NCBI GenBank assembly: GCA_029255685.2
Contig: CM055311.2
Coordinates: 19,366,952-19,430,951 of the forward strand
Length of the DNA: 64,000 nt
Reading direction: 5' to 3'
DNA from: Silene conica
Taxonomy: Eukaryota; Streptophyta; Magnoliopsida; Caryophyllales; Caryophyllaceae
In this document: positions 1-10,286 of the stretch, piece after piece
Numbering within the stretch: position 1 is the first letter of the stretch
Layout of the letters: each line of letters begins with the position of its first letter
Notes under the pieces: model-generated
Told to the model about the DNA's origin: nothing
Database searches by the model: none
What the model saw: only the letters and a program-made list of their open reading frames with translations
Made by a program: the position numbers and the translations under genes

Positions 1-210
1 TTTTTGGGAGTTAACTGTTAGCACTTAGCAGTGATGCATTCCCCGGGTTAAACACGAACCCTTCTTAAACGAGAATTTGTGCTTATTCTAAAGTTTGTGA
101 TTCATCTTTCTCTTTTGAAGTCAGTCAGCCACCTATGTGTCTCAAAACCCCTGTTTTCACACTTCCAAAACCTACTTTTACAGTCATTACTCATTAATCT
201 CTCTCTAATT

Positions 211-857
211 AACTTTATTGGGCTCATAGGCATGAAATAAAGTCATGACTTTATTGGGCTCATAGTTCGACCCGTAGACTTGACCAACTCTAGTGTAACA
301 CCACCTCGATTTTATGTAGTGGTCCAATGTGATAACCCACTTCCTGGTTCTTAATGGTTACTAGTGGACCTTCTTATCTTATTTTTATTGGGCTCATAGG
401 CCTGTTTGTTTAATTATTAGAAATATAACTTTATTGGGTTCATAGGCATGAAATAAAGTCATGACTTTATTGGGCTCATAGTTCGACCCGTAGACTTGAC
501 CAACTCTAGTGTAGCACCACCTCGATTTTATGTAGTGGTCCAATGTGATAACCCACTTCTTGGTTCTTAATGGTTACTAGTGGACCTTCTTATCTTATTT
601 TTATTGGGCTCATAGGCCTGTTTGTTTAATTATTAAAAGTATGACTTTATTGGGCTCATTGGCATGAAATAAAGTCATGACTTTATTGGGCTCATAGTTC
701 GACCCGTAGACTTGACCAACTCTAGTGTAGCAGCACATCGATTTTATGTAGTGGTCTAATATGATAACCCACTTCCTGGTTCTTAATGGTTATTAGTGAG
801 CCATCTTATCTTATTTTTATTGGGCTCATAGGTCTGTTTGTTTAATTATTAAAAGTT
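211..857. repeat. Tandem repeat, three copies of a 216-bp unit
   Basis: Three copies start at 211, 427 and 643, exactly 216 bp apart. Each begins with a TTTATTGGGCTCATAGGC-like stretch followed by ATGAAATAAAGTCATG, and each contains two or three internal copies of TTATTGGGCTCATAG. The copies differ by only a few substitutions, so the duplication is fairly recent. No coding potential is visible. The flanking 1-210 shows no feature I recognise. Confidence 0.9.
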
Positions 858-1442
858 ACGGGTAGGTGGATACATGACTTTATTTCACGCCCGCACACTG
901 TTATTTCATGCACGTGGAACATTTTTTAATGCATGTACAATGTTAAGAGAGCTTTTCTGCTCAAATTCGTTTATCTCATCATTTTCGTTACCTCGTGACA
1001 TGTTTTTTTTTTTCCAAATCTAATATGCATTCAGAATTCGTATAATTATGTACCAAAAATCTAATATGCACTCTCAAGACTTGGTAGTGTATTAAATATT
1101 CTAGAATAAATTATGTACCAAGAATCTAATATGCACTCTTAAGACCTAATGGTGTATTACATATTCTAGAATCAATTATGTCCCAAGAATCTAATATTTC
1201 AGGGTTTACTTCCTTTGCACCTCACTCGAAAAAAACATCAGTAGAAAATGCAAGGCTTAGGGTTTCGAATGTTGGATTAAGTCATCTGCCACTCCCTTTG
1301 CACATCACTAGACTCAAGTGTTTAGAAAATAACACCTAGTGATAATCCTACAAAAAAAAAGGGTGGGGGGGGGGGGGGGGGTGGGGGAATACCGTTACGT
1401 AAAATTCACCTGAGACAGAAACTAATGAAAAGAAAAATAAAA
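858..1442. other. Non-coding stretch with CATGCA-rich short repeats and a poly-G tract
   Basis: Positions about 878-945 hold three short units of roughly 22 bp built on TTATTTCATGCACGTG-like sequence. About 1040-1200 holds three imperfect copies of an ATTATGTACCAAGAATCTAATATGCACTCT-type unit, given here only as a description of its AT-rich composition and spacing of about 60-70 bp. A9 followed by GGGT, a run of about 17 G and TGGGGG lies at 1352-1387. No gene is visible. Confidence 0.6.
1361..1387 (+). repeat. Poly-G tract
   Basis: GGGT, then about 17 consecutive G, then TGGGGG, directly after nine A. Tracts of this length are unstable and are common sites of sequencing or assembly error, so the exact length is unreliable. 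Confidence 0.9.
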
Positions 1443-3166
1443 TTAGGCAAAATTTAAATTAGGCATTCGAAAGTTTTTGATATCTACCTTTCTCTTGTTT
1501 AGCTTCCATTTGATGAGACGTGCAATCAGACTTGTACAATATTCATCCAAATCCTACATATAAATTTAATTTGACAACAAATATTGAAAGACTTGAAATA
1601 AAATATACTGAATAATTTTTACAAAATTAGGAAGAAAAATTTATACCTCGTAAGAACGCTTATCCGTCCATGATGCTTGATCAGACAAATTTTCGAGCCA
1701 CTTCAACATATAAACTCCACAAGCATACCCGTTATCTTGTCGAGGCACATTCAGAAACTCCCACTTAAAATCTTTCATCTCCAACAACCTTGAGTAACTC
1801 GGAAGGTCCCTTGTGATGATGTCCACAGCAGGCAGGAGCTATACAAAAACAAGACAGTGAATGATTGTGATTGTACAAGAAAAGCCATTAAATGAGGCAA
1901 ATTGAGATAAATAAATCATAAACAAAGATCTGGGTAGTTGCAAGTAGTGAAACTAAATATTAGGTACACCAAACTCTTCTACAAGCAATTAAATGACTTG
2001 ACACAAACTCAAATGACTCAACTCGAATAATTTGGTCAAGAATGATATAAGTCGGCAGTCGGGGTTCTCAATACAAGATAAATCATACCTGCTCCACTAA
2101 AAATTTACGTCTCACATCAGGGCGCCTGGGCAGGTTCGAGTCAAGTATGAAGTTCATCCTTTTCTCGAAGTCAGTAACACAAGCAAACCAATGTTCTTTA
2201 TCCACACAATAAGGAAAGAAAGCCTGAAATATTACAAAGTAGTTAAGTCGGATGTATTATATAAACGTGAATGGCCTGAATTAAATTACAAGTAAGGGTA
2301 CAAGTGGAATTGCTAAAGTGGAATTGCTAAAGTCTCAGGGTCACTAATATATGTTGGTGGAACTTTACTGCTGATTTTCTACAGAGGATTTTTAGTGAAC
2401 CATACACACCATGGCAGTAACTCAAATACGGCTGCTGGAGCTGACAGACCGCGAAATTGGATTCTCGGATCAGTTTTCCTAATAATAAGCATATTTATTT
2501 GGGCTGCATGGTTTCTGTTACAAGCAAGAATTGGCAAAGAATATCCATGCAAATACAGAAGCACAACTCTGATGTCTGTTTTTGGTGCTGTTCAGTCTGC
2601 TATTCTTTGTTTCGCCATCAACATAGATCTCAGCTTGTGGATTCTCAGAGGGATGCTCGAAATTTTCACTGTATTTTTTTGCTAAGTATGAATTTCACTC
2701 CTCTAATTTTCCTTATTCATCAGTAGTTGAAACGAAGACGCGCTTCTTAAACGTCTAATAGCAGACCAGAAAAACATCTAAACATTAAGAATTGAAAAAA
2801 AAGAATGTTTATTTACCTATTTGGCTGTGCTTAGATCACGGGGCAAATAGGAAAGTCGGATGTACTGACTTCGGAACCCGTTTTTACGGACAATTGCCTG
2901 AAATTTGAGAACATCTCATCTGTCAAACTTCTTTGTAATTTCAAAAACCAAAAAACAAGCAGATGGGCTGAATAAGGAAGATGAATACACTTATTATTGT
3001 CGGAAAATACACAACACTTGGGTTTCCTAGCGTTGTACGAACACCAACAACATCAATAACCATATCCATGACCCAATTTCCAGGTAGCAAGGTGTGCAAC
3101 CCGTCTTTGGTTACTTACAGCCACTCAGTGTCTACAATGACCTCACTGATGATGCACATGTCATAA
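1443..3166 (-). pseudogene. Ulp1-type (C48) cysteine protease domain, catalytic triad kept but exons carry stops
   Basis: Spliced minus-strand exons can be read as about 3166-2995, 2897-2817, 2223-2089, 1838-1647 and 1553-1443 (stop TAA at 1443-1445). The last three have clean AG/GT boundaries and join in phase 0. The peptide carries the C48 signature: His-Trp in KEHWFACV (His codon 2191-2193), Asp in ILDSN (codon 2140-2142), and Gln and Cys in QDNGYACG (codons 1737-1739 and 1719-1721). In the family this triad cleaves SUMO/ubiquitin-like isopeptide or peptide bonds. Two in-frame stops interrupt it: TAA at 3115-3117 (between WL and VTKDGLH) and TAG at 2817-2819, the last codon before a donor GT. 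It is the 3' end of the larger decayed gene upstream. The stops could instead be avoided by unusual splicing, but a pseudogene is the simpler reading. Confidence 0.8.
2385..2670 (+). pseudogene. Isolated exon of a WAT1-related (nodulin MtN21/EamA) transporter
   Basis: The frame running through 2395-2670 reads RPRNWILGSVFLIISIFIW followed by AAWFLLQARIGKEYPCKY, then STTLMSVFGAVQSAIL and SLWILRGMLEIFTV. This order (NWILGS, a membrane helix, W-LQA, YPC-Y, LMS-FGA-QS) is that of plant WAT1-related proteins, ten-helix membrane transporters of the drug/metabolite superfamily. A likely acceptor (TTTCTACAG) precedes it near 2384 and a donor (CACT then GTATTT) follows 2670, so it looks like a single internal exon. 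I see no neighbouring WAT1 exons. It lies on the opposite strand inside an intron (2224-2816) of the Ulp1-like gene, which suggests a captured or inserted gene fragment rather than a working gene. Confidence 0.75.
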
Positions 3167-3410
3167 TTAGAAACCACAGAACAACAAAGAGTGGATAAAA
3201 AATAGAAGTTTTAAAAAAGTTGTATTGTCAGTTAGAACATATTGTTTATCTCCCGCATTTTCCCTAATATAGCTGATCAACTGTAAATCTGTATATCCAA
3301 CTTGTGGCCCTTGATTACTGCGAAAAAGGGAAAATAAAAGCTCATTGATTAACGGGGGAAAACAGAAAAAGGAAAAACGGAAAATAAATCTGCTTAAAAT
3401 TTCAAGCATT

Positions 3411-4660
3411 ACCAAATCTGACTGCCATGATTGTAGCAGCAATCACATTAACTTTGTGAGAGTTGTGTTGCCAAGTTAAAATTTCATTGCAAACCCCCAC
3501 AATGTAACGTTTTACATCAACTCTCTGAAAAATATCCACAACAGAAATCAAACATCAATGTCCTGCCTTCATATTTGATGAGACCACAAAGCTAATTAAT
3601 GCATCTGCAATGAGACTTAGTTAGAAATACCAGATAGAAACTTACTTCCTTCATGCCCACCTTTGAACCAAAGCGTGCCTTAACACCGTTGTACATCTCC
3701 ATATGACGCATGAGGTAGATTCCAGTATCACACTCCACTTCTATGTCATAGTGCGGGAGATACAAAGTAGGCGTCAAAAGCCATGCAGACGCCAGTTTTG
3801 GAATCTTACTTGAAAGCGTAAGCAATAAGTTCTTCTGATAAGAAAAAGTAATGAATTGTAAATAATCTCTCACAAAGATTAGACGAAAATAACTCACTTT
3901 ATTGCCAAAAGATCTGAAGACATACCACAGGTTTAACTTGGCGAGAATAGTCAGTTGACGGAGGCATCAAGTGCATCACATCTAGCACGTTCTTGTCAAC
4001 ATAGTAACAGAAAAGAAGTGGCAAGGGAGTAACAATAGGAATGAAAACCTGGACGACAATGAAAACAAAACACAACAATGAATTTCTGTTGTCTAATCCG
4101 TTGTTTGTCTTCAGTTTAGATCAATTCATTTCAGTTTACACACGGTAATGTAAGAATCTTCAAGGACTTACCAACTTCACGTCTGCAAAGTTGAGATCCA
4201 ATGCCGCAATCTGTTCATTACATTAGGTGACCCATATTAATGAAAAAATCATGTAATAATTGAATTCTTATTTCATGCATGTACAATGTTGTTTAATGAA
4301 TATAAATTGCTGTTTAATGCATTTATAAGGTTACTTCATGGATTCATAGGTCTGAACAATTACAGAACTCTAAATGAGAAACTTACGTCAGTTGTATCTG
4401 TTAAAAATAGACGGCAAGGGGATTTACGATCTCTGAATCTATTTAGCTCATTCAAATAATCACACCATATAGAGATGACATATGGATGAACTTAACCACT
4501 AAGAAGAAAACTCTTCATATGACTTCGTGTGAGAGTCTTGCCTGCATGGCAAAACAAAATCTCCCTATACAGATATGAAAGCATGAAACATTAGTGTCAG
4601 ACAAATAAGATATAATACATATATGCTGAATTAGATTAAAAAATATAGGACTGATACGTA
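3411..4660 (-). pseudogene. Degenerate Ulp1-like (C48) domain lacking all three catalytic residues
   Basis: Minus-strand exon pieces read in order: EILFCHAGKTLTRSHMKS..., a stop TAA at 4492-4494, VHPYVISIWCDYLNEL (to about 4385); IAALDLNFADVKL (about 4212-4171); VFIPIVTPLPLLFCYYVDKN (about 4049-3930); a piece at about 3835-3645 ending in DTGIYLMRHMEMYNG; and RVDVKRYIVGVCNEILTW (about 3525-3411). The last two blocks match the C-terminal part of plant Ulp1 proteins, where the motif is normally DCG-(V/I)-(F/Y)-LMRHME. Here Thr replaces Cys, no His-Trp is present after VFIPI, and the expected Asp is not seen. This domain therefore looks like a former protease that lost catalysis. It precedes the second domain with an intact triad. 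Exon ends are approximate. Confidence 0.65.
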
Positions 4661-5290
4661 CTCTTCAACTAAATCATTTGAAAATGCATAATCTCCAACT
4701 AGTCTTTCCAACTGAGTCAAGTCACGAACCATGTCCACATTCCTGATAAAGAAAGGTGACCGGTAAACATCAGCGACCTCAACAGACCTCTTAGGTTGCA
4801 CCCTCTTAGCTTGCATAGTCTCAGCAGGTAAGACAAGACATCTCTTAGCAGCCATCTGCCTCTTAGATTGCCGAGTCTCCATTATATAATCTGTGGAGGC
4901 AGTTGGGGGCTCTTCTACTGGCGAATCCAATGGTTCTTGAGAGGATATAACAATAGGAGATGGTTCTTGAGAGGATAGTTGGGACGAAATCAAAATTGGC
5001 GATATTGGCGATGATGTGCTTGCATGAATAATAGGTGGCATAGTTGATGTGCTTGCATGGGGAACACTTAAATGCATGGCCTGCATCCTCGACTCAAGGA
5101 ACTCTTGAGAGGTATACAGTGCATCATCACCACTAAAAAGGCTGAAAGATGGTCCTTTGAAAATCGCCTTTTCCTTTGCCTTTTTTTCCTTCAAATCTGC
5201 ATGGTGCGAATCAAAAACTTTGCCAACATGGTTATATGCATCATTAAGGAGTCCTTCTAATTCAGCCATGACAGAGGGATCGGCTAAAAT
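4655..5290 (-). pseudogene. Ser/Pro-rich linker exon of the Ulp1-like gene
   Basis: An open minus-strand frame of about 210 residues begins near MAELEGLLNDAYNHVGKVFD. It passes through a Ser/Pro/Ile-rich low-complexity part (repeats of ISSQ and EPSP type), then a basic stretch around KRQMAAKR and QAKRVQPKR that could be a nuclear localisation signal. It ends with VRDLTQLERLVGDYAF and SNDLVEEY, which leads into the first Ulp1-like domain. The frame is broken from the upstream exon by a shift near 5286, where a run reading TTTTAG gives a stop. Restoring one T would join the two frames, so I infer a one-base deletion. Linkers of this kind separate the N-terminal and protease parts in plant Ulp1-like genes. 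Confidence 0.6.
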
Positions 5291-6760
5291 GCATCATCTA
5301 CAGAACTCACATTGAATTCCTTCTTATTCAACTCCCCTTCATCCTTATTCAGCACCTCCTCCATTACCCCCTCATCCTTCTTCAGCTCCTCCTCTTCCCC
5401 CCTTATCCTTCTTCAGCTCCTCCCCCACTTCCCCCACCTCCTTTCTCTTCTGTATTTCTTTCTCCTTGTCATCATCCACCACCTGATCCATGGTAGCAGC
5501 CTCAGTAGCACCCTTATCATCTTCCCTTTCACCTTCTTCTCTACTCTGCTGTGAAAGGGAGAAGCCTTCAAACAAAGATTCTGCCAAATTTGACATCTGG
5601 GTGACAGCTGGGAAACCAGGAACCTTACACTCAGCTTTTTTAACTGCTTTGGTGAACTCACCATAAACATCTGCAAGTCGAATAACTGTCTCTGCCAAAT
5701 ACTTTATGGATTCTTTCTTTTCATCAAGCGGTTCAGCTTCAACTTCTATTTCAGCTTGAGGGAGAGAGTGACGTTCATGTTCAGGTTGAGGTTGAGGCTC
5801 GTGTTGAGCTTCAAGTCTAGGTGCAACATATACAAATAAGGGTTGAACAGACCCCTTACCAAAGCCGCCCCCCTTATGCTTCTCCAACTTGACCCTTTCT
5901 CGGATCTTCTCATCTGTCCAATATGCTAACAATGGAAATGATAGAGCCACTGTTCTCGTCATGAAAACAAATCGATCCAAGTAGATAATCTGGAAAATCA
6001 GAATCGGCCCCTTAAAATAAGCTTTAGGGGAGGTAGCTATAGCCGCCTTCCAAGACATGACATTCTCAATCATATTCGACCGTGCAAATTTGCTCCAATT
6101 CATGGAAGGGACATCAGACAGATTTGAAATACAGCTTAAGATTCGAGGACTCGGATGATCACCTACTACCCCCATCAACAGAACATTGACGATATAGATG
6201 AGGAAATTCCTCTTGAAATCGTCTCCGCCATCACGTTGCCCCATCATCTTTTCCAAAAGATCTTTTATCGTAATATCTGATGTCGAAAATTGATCTCTAT
6301 ATTGCTTCACAGCCTCTGCGTACTCTTTTTCTTTACAAAACATCCCGGCTGGAACAACATCAATACATCCCATAGGAAGTCCAGTTGCAACATGGACATC
6401 CTCATCCAAGGTCACCAACTTGTGGTCCATCAATGAATAGTCGAAAGGATTAAATGTTTCGACAATCCATCCGGCCAAATGGCCATTGATTTCTTCCGAC
6501 CGAAGTTGCAAAAGACCTCCGAACCCCATACTTTTGATGGCTTTAATTTGCTGTTCAGAGGGTTCCATCTTGAACAGATTAGTGATAAACGAAGGACTCA
6601 CACGGGTGAGGAGAGGCTTGTACCGATCAGACCTAACCCTTGTTTTGGCAGGAACTTTACTGCTGTCGGGAGCCGTCCTCTAGTTCTTGGTAAGACGTAA
6701 ATCTCGTCGGACTTCCTCAGAAATATTAGGTTGACTAGGTTGACATGTTGGTATTTGGTC
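5291..6760 (-). pseudogene. N-terminal domain of the Ulp1-like gene (plant-specific, often found with C48 proteases)
   Basis: A minus-strand frame of about 409 residues (6601-5372) carries IKSMGFGGLLQLRSEEING, GWIVETFNPFDYSLMDHKL and LDEDVHVATGLPMGCIDVVP, then DFKRNFLIYIVNVLLMGV and a Glu/Lys-rich tail. The G-F-G-LL-L..., W-(V)-(E/D)-F, and EDVH...G-PMG pattern is the N-terminal module that accompanies Ulp1 proteases in many plant genes, often in transposon-like copies. The frame continues upstream (KVPAKTRVRSDRYKPLLT) into an in-frame TAG at 6680-6682. At the other end a C6 run (5397-5402 on the plus strand) shifts the frame in a tail rich in EELKKD-like repeats, and the other frame continues to about 5310. 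I infer one decayed gene spanning 1443-6760. Its function is not known to me. Confidence 0.65.
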
Positions 6761-6930
6761 TGCTCCTGCTCCTGTTGTACCGCTTATCATACGGGTGAGG
6801 GGAGGCTTGTACTGATCAGAGCTTTTCATTTTTTGGCATCAACTTTACTGCTGTCAGGAGCCTTCCGCTTGTTCTTGCTAGGTTGATGCTTTGGTATTTG
6901 GTCTGCTCCTACTACTACTGTACTGCTTGT
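6600..6930. repeat. Local tandem duplication of about 180 bp
   Basis: About 6600-6780 and about 6784-6925 share the same order of blocks: GGTGAGG(A/G)GAGGCTTGTAC, GATCAGA, TTTTGGCA, ACTTTACTGCTGTC(A/G)GGAG, TTCTT, and TTGGTATTTGGTCTGCTCCT. The first copy is in the reading frame of the Ulp1-like gene. The second copy encodes SKNKRKAPDSSKV on the minus strand and then meets stops, so it is likely a duplicated start or exon of that gene. Confidence 0.7.
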
Positions 6931-7760
6931 GCAGGGAGGATTATCTGCATGAGTGATTAAAATTAACAATGTAAGGGTAAATGCTCACCATTGTCATTCA
7001 AATGCGTTAAAAAATCAGAAGAATTAGAGTTGGGTACTACACATGAATTGTTTTTTATGCATCTACAAAGCTAATTCATGCATTAGTAAGGGTAAATGCT
7101 CACCATTGTTGTCAGTAGAAGGCAGATTTGATGTCACTTGCTTGGTTACTGTTTGTTGGATACGTGGAATCGTTCGACGTGGAGGTCTTTGTTCTGGTGC
7201 AACACCCTTGGTAGAAGTACCTGTGAAAGTAAATAGTATCCGGGAGACAACTTGTTTAATGCATATATAGTGTTATTTCATGCACGTAGATAGGATTTTG
7301 ATGCAAGTAGAAGACTACTACAAAAAATTTAGAAGTCTACTGCACCTAAAAAACGTCTATGTTAACAATTGAACATGTGAACATGAAACAATGGAAGCTC
7401 AATGTTTGACAAAATATGGAAAATGAAATTTAGTAGAGAAGCATTATGGTTCTACAGCGGTAGTAAGTATAACTAGGTTTGGTACGAGTATCGGTCTAAG
7501 TAGTGTGACGGAGGCAACTTGTTTCATGCATGTATATTCTTTTTGATGCAAGCAGAAGGTAGTGTATTGTACAAAACTAGGAAAATAAAAATACATTAAG
7601 ATAAAATATCATACTTAATTTGTACAAGGGACAACATAATCCGGCTAGCTGACTACATAATTTGTACAACGCAAAACGAATCAAAGAGTTTAAACACAGC
7701 CAGATACGTACATAATTTCTACAATCCAAAACGAATCCAAAAGTTTAAACAACCAGCATG
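6931..7760. other. Non-coding stretch with dispersed CATGCA repeats
   Basis: No gene is visible. Short blocks of the type TTTCATGCATGTA or TTAATGCATATATAG recur at about 7040-7090, 7255-7310 and 7525-7560. They resemble those at about 880-945, 4265-4345, 8890-8960 and 9245-9330. The stretch is probably intronic or intergenic DNA of the decayed genes on either side. Confidence 0.5.
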
Positions 7761-7779
7761 CTATATAGTAGAAATCCTA

Positions 7780-8110
7780 AAGGTTAAATAGCTTATACAA
7801 AGCATATCCAAGGCTAGCTGCCAGAACACAAAAGGTGAAGCTACGTCAGGAGGAAATAATGTCATCCATCTTAACATAATGTTTACGAAGGTATCTATTA
7901 GCCTATTCGCTTCTGATGGTGTTTCTAAAGACTTTATGAACTCATTAAGTTCTACTATTTCATGAGCTTCGAGGCCGCGAAGGTGTTCTCGTTGGAACTG
8001 ATTTCGTTGTTGACGGTAATGCAAGAGAGTCTGAACTCCATAAAATGTAGGCGCGAAACACTTGCACCTTTTGTAGATGATTCTGCCACCCCTACGAATA
8101 ATACAAACAC
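7780..8110 (-). pseudogene. Unrecognised minus-strand exon, acidic/Leu-rich
   Basis: One minus-strand frame stays open from about 8105 to 7761 and reads GGRIIYKRCKCFAPTFYGVQ, then LLHYRQQRNQFQREHLRGLE and AHEIVELNEFIKSL. It ends after a hydrophobic stretch (PFVFWQLALDMLCISYL). The block QRNQFQREHLRGLEAHEI looks helical. I do not recognise the family. It sits just downstream of the F-box exon on the same strand, so it may be a later exon of the same gene or a separate short exon. No start or splice sites are firm. Confidence 0.35.
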
Positions 8111-8141
8111 CGTTGATGTCGTTTGTGAGCAGGATAAGACT

Positions 8142-8470
8142 TTATGACATTTGAATGAGTGGCGCACGTGGATGAAAAAGAAAAAGCTGACACCAATTTT
8201 TGCAAACCATTGCCATGTTTGCTCTATCGCCGTTACTAAGTCGCTGAAATATGTTAGTAACTAAGTCTTGATTGTTGAGAACAGATTCTAATGGTGCTTG
8301 GTTACGGTTTCTAGTGAAGTCGACGTTCGCTAATGGATGAAACGGGAAACTCATATTCTGTTTTTTGGCATTAGCGTAATCTTCTAAATCTGCTGCAACA
8401 CCATTGACTACCCACCCCTTGCACCAATTGGCGATAACCAATCCTTGATATGTATAACTAATAAAGAAGA
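8142..8470 (-). pseudogene. F-box domain exon, fragment
   Basis: The minus-strand frame reads GLVIANWCKGWVVNGVAADL, then FPFHPLANVDFTRNRNQAPL, then ESVLNNQDLVTNIFQRLSNG and DRANMAMVCKNW, ending at TAA near 8142. The part DLVTNIFQRLSNGDRANMAM with VCKNW fits the F-box pattern (L-x-x-D-L-(V/L)-x-x-I-(F/L)-x-R-L-...-x-V-C-(K/R)-x-W), which binds Skp1 in SCF ubiquitin ligases. The frame stops about 17 residues after the F-box and no substrate-binding repeats (kelch, LRR) are visible, so this is likely a fragment. The upstream part carries no domain that I recognise. Confidence 0.55.
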
Positions 8471-8552
8471 AAGCAGAGAATGAATTATAAGGATGACAAG
8501 CTAAGGTGCACGATGAAAGTACATAAATAGAAACATGTAATAAAGCAAACAA

Positions 8553-9815
8553 TGTATGTGTGTAAACAAAAGAAATTATACATATTTTGGGTTAAGGGAT
8601 GCAACACAGAAAAAACAGACGAAGGTACACAAAGTTTCATATTGAACGTACTTTGGTCAACGACATCACTTATGGTTGGATTTCTTGGTTTTGGTGGGAA
8701 ATAATCTTTTCACCGATCTACCTCCTTGTATTGGTAATTTTTTGACTGGTGATTTTTTCTTCATTGCAACAGTTTTTCGCCTCATATCTGTAAATGCATT
8801 GACTGATTTTAACGCGGCTACAAGTATAAATTTCAGCGAATGCAGAATTGAGCGCATTAAAACCTAACCGATTTTACTCTAAGGGAAACTTATTTGATGC
8901 ACATTGGACCCTATTTGACGCACACTACACCTTACTCCATGCATGTTCACAGGACGGGTACCGTAAAACCTAAGCCTACTTGTTATAGAAAGCTGAAAAC
9001 ATAAAGTAACTACTAGCTGGACTATTGTTTCAGTTCCGAGCAATACAGATCATTAGAACCAAAAGATCATTACAAATCAGCAAATTCAATTATAAATAAT
9101 TACTTGAACAATATAAACTATGAGTTTTGCAATCAGAACAAAAATGCAGAACTAACTAAACTGTAAGCAACATATAAACTGTGAATTTCGATGCAAATGA
9201 GTTCAATGCATAATCTTCACAGAGCATGAAAACATTCGTCTAGACAAAACCTTATTCGATGCGCACATAACCTTATTTGATGCAGGCTGAACCTTATTTG
9301 ATGCAGGCTGAACCTTATTCCATGCATGTTCACAGGACGGGTAACCTAAAACCTAAGCCTAATTAACTAAAAATAACTGAGTAAATAAGTTCAATGCATA
9401 GTTTTGACTCTTGAGACAATCTGATGTTACTGCAGGAAGACTTGAAACATGTACAAATTTGATTCAAAATGAATTTAATGTGACACAATCTGATTATCAT
9501 GCTAAGACACTCGAAAGTTGAAATCCGCAAAACCTAAAACTATAACTAACATCCGAAATTGCAGCAAATTAGGGTTACAACTAATTAGGGGAAAAATATT
9601 GCGGATAAAATACATATAACAATGAGTGACACAAATTAGGAAATTTACAGCAAATTAGGGTTTACAGCTAGTTAGGAATTCTTAAATGTTGCGGATAAAA
9701 TACATATAAGAAAAAAAATAGAGTGAAATCGCCATTAAATTGAGAAGGAGATTACCTTAATTTGTCACGAAAATGCTGGTGAGGTGAGTGATAGGAGAAG
9801 CAGATGATCAGAGGC
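8553..9815. other. AT-rich non-coding stretch with duplicated block
   Basis: No convincing gene. A short Lys-rich minus-strand frame at 8666-8857 (MKKKSPVKKLPIQGG) is too short to support. A block containing CCATGCATGTTCACAGGACG followed by GGTAxCxTAAAACCTAAGCC occurs twice, at about 8938-8975 and about 9317-9358. Each copy is preceded by several 20-25 bp units built on TTATTTGATGCA. About 9540-9700 repeats ATTGCAGCAAATTAGGG and GTTGCGGATAAAATACATAT twice. Confidence 0.55.
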
Positions 9816-9886
9816 CATTGTGAATCGAACCCAAGATGTCCAAGGTTGAAGGACGAAATCCATACCAACTGAGATACAAGCTTACT
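9815..9886 (-). pseudogene. tRNA-like relic with A and B boxes
   Basis: On the minus strand TATCTCAGTTGGT (about 9877-9865) matches a pol III A box, and GGGTTCGATTC (9832-9822) matches a B box, about 33 nt apart, as in a tRNA gene. Between them GTCC...GGAC can form a weak anticodon stem. The acceptor stem is not well paired and no anticodon can be assigned with confidence. It is either a decayed tRNA gene or the head of a tRNA-derived SINE. I see no clear SINE body or poly-A tail downstream. Confidence 0.5.
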
Positions 9887-10286
9887 AATGATATATAACG
9901 AAAATAATAAATAAAAAAGGGGTTTTTTCGTTATTGTATAGTTTTTTTTCCTTTTGATTTATATAGATATAAGAACTCAGTGATATTTTAGGTGAGGTAA
10001 TTCTTTTTGGTTTTTCCCCATCTGAAAATTAAGGGTTATTTTTGTTGTTTTTCAATATAATTTAGGTTTTTATGGAAAAAATGTGAGAAAAAAAGAGTAT
10101 AGATTAGAGTAATTGGAATTGGAATCGAAAACAAAATCAAAGTGGAAATTTTTTAACTTTGGTTTTTACGAGAGAGGTATTGGATTAGTGTTTGGGGTGT
10201 TGTTGTTTGGTGAAACATGTTGTTAGGAATGGCGTTGAATTATTCACAACGTCCGATATTTCCGGCTCGAATGCCGGAAGATAATC
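9887..10286. other. AT-rich junction between low-copy DNA and the satellite array
   Basis: T-rich non-coding DNA without a recognisable gene. The satellite begins abruptly near 10287 with the right half of a palindrome (ACCGCGGAACCACCTAATCC). The left half is missing, so the array edge cuts through a palindrome. Confidence 0.6.

Noticed and set aside
5312..5554. Plus-strand Ser/Phe/Leu-rich frame of 80 residues
   Set aside because: It is the antisense of the Glu/Lys-rich tail of the Ulp1-like relic.
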